A stretch of DNA of 11,187 nt, from assembly GCA_012838685.1 (NCBI GenBank), contig DUOU01000079.1, forward strand, positions 1 to 11,187. The letters run 5' to 3'. Each line of letters opens with the position of its first letter. Positions within the stretch are counted from its first letter, which is position 1. Made by a program: the position numbers and the translations under genes. A model generated the notes under the pieces. The model was not told where the DNA came from, made no database searches, and worked only from the letters and a program-made list of their open reading frames with translations. Positions 11,114-11,187 of this stretch are shown here, piece after piece. The stretch is from Bacteroidota bacterium. Lineage in GTDB: Bacteria > Bacteroidota > Bacteroidia > Bacteroidales > VadinHA17.

Positions 11114-11187
11114 ATGAAAAAGCTTGAATATTTAATAATCATTGGATGCCTGTTTTTATTGCCCAATAATGCTTCTTCACAACAAAT
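11114..11187 (+). CDS. N-terminus of an exported protein, cut by the window edge
   Basis: Twenty-four codons are visible from the ATG at 11114. They encode a textbook signal peptide: basic MKK, a hydrophobic core (YLIIIGCLFLLP, residues 6-17), and a likely cleavage after ASS before QQ (residue 23), the Gln-first pattern frequent in Bacteroidetes. IIGC at 9-12 superficially resembles a lipobox, but hydrophobic residues continue after it, so ordinary signal peptidase I cleavage is preferred. Function cannot be judged. Confidence 0.7.
   Translation, partial: MKKLEYLIIIGCLFLLPNNASSQQ

Noticed and set aside
11114..11187. Lipoprotein signal (IIGC) at the last gene
   Set aside because: Hydrophobic residues continue past the cysteine and a normal cleavage site (ASS before QQ) follows.
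1..11187. tRNA, rRNA, transposase or integrase genes
   Set aside because: No cloverleaf-like segment, rRNA stretch or transposase/integrase motif was recognised on either strand by reading. A dedicated covariance or profile search was not possible here.

Overview
The window looks like the chromosome of a member of the Bacteroidetes, probably the order Bacteroidales. Several things point there: TAnnTTTG-type -7 promoter elements, weak or absent Shine-Dalgarno sequences, signal peptides that cleave just before glutamine, and the gene order ECF sigma factor, membrane anti-sigma, outer-membrane beta-barrel. The species cannot be named from the sequence alone. No rRNA, tRNA, insertion sequence or CRISPR array was seen.

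The left part (1 to about 7000) has balanced base composition and dense genes. It starts with the last 42 codons of a probable futalosine-pathway menaquinone enzyme (MqnD-like), then fabD. A 270-bp array of about 27 degenerate 10-bp units follows, with A-tracts phased at nearly one helical turn, and then a long AT-rich hairpin. Downstream is what looks like a complete small ECF sigma regulon: the sigma factor (1431-1919), a membrane anti-sigma with a duplicated N-terminal module (1932-3038), an outer-membrane beta-barrel protein with an acidic linker (3147-4250) and an exported protein of unknown function (4420-5343). The sigma gene, the barrel gene and the exported-protein gene are each preceded by the same bipartite motif, (G)YAACTTTT, a gap, then CGTCTT. 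AAC and CGTC are 16 or 17 nt apart. This is the expected architecture of an ECF promoter, so the system appears autoregulated. Peptidase E (pepE, 5380-6087) and a convergent secreted esterase (6104-7000, minus) close this part.

The intergenic stretch 7001-7391 holds the esterase promoter, two hairpins, a palindrome overlapping a TAnnTTTG promoter, and a terminator-like hairpin about 100 nt downstream. It could encode a small RNA.

From about 7390 to the end the DNA is strikingly AT-rich and gene-poor, with long intergenic spacers that fold into nested inverted repeats. Its genes are a DUF4268 protein with a PD-(D/E)XK-like nuclease core, a frameshifted HNH endonuclease gene, and a two-gene unit (a 192-aa conserved protein of unknown function plus a 214-aa protein with a D...ExK nuclease-like signature). 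This looks like a horizontally acquired, defence-like accessory segment. The window ends 24 codons into a gene for an exported protein.
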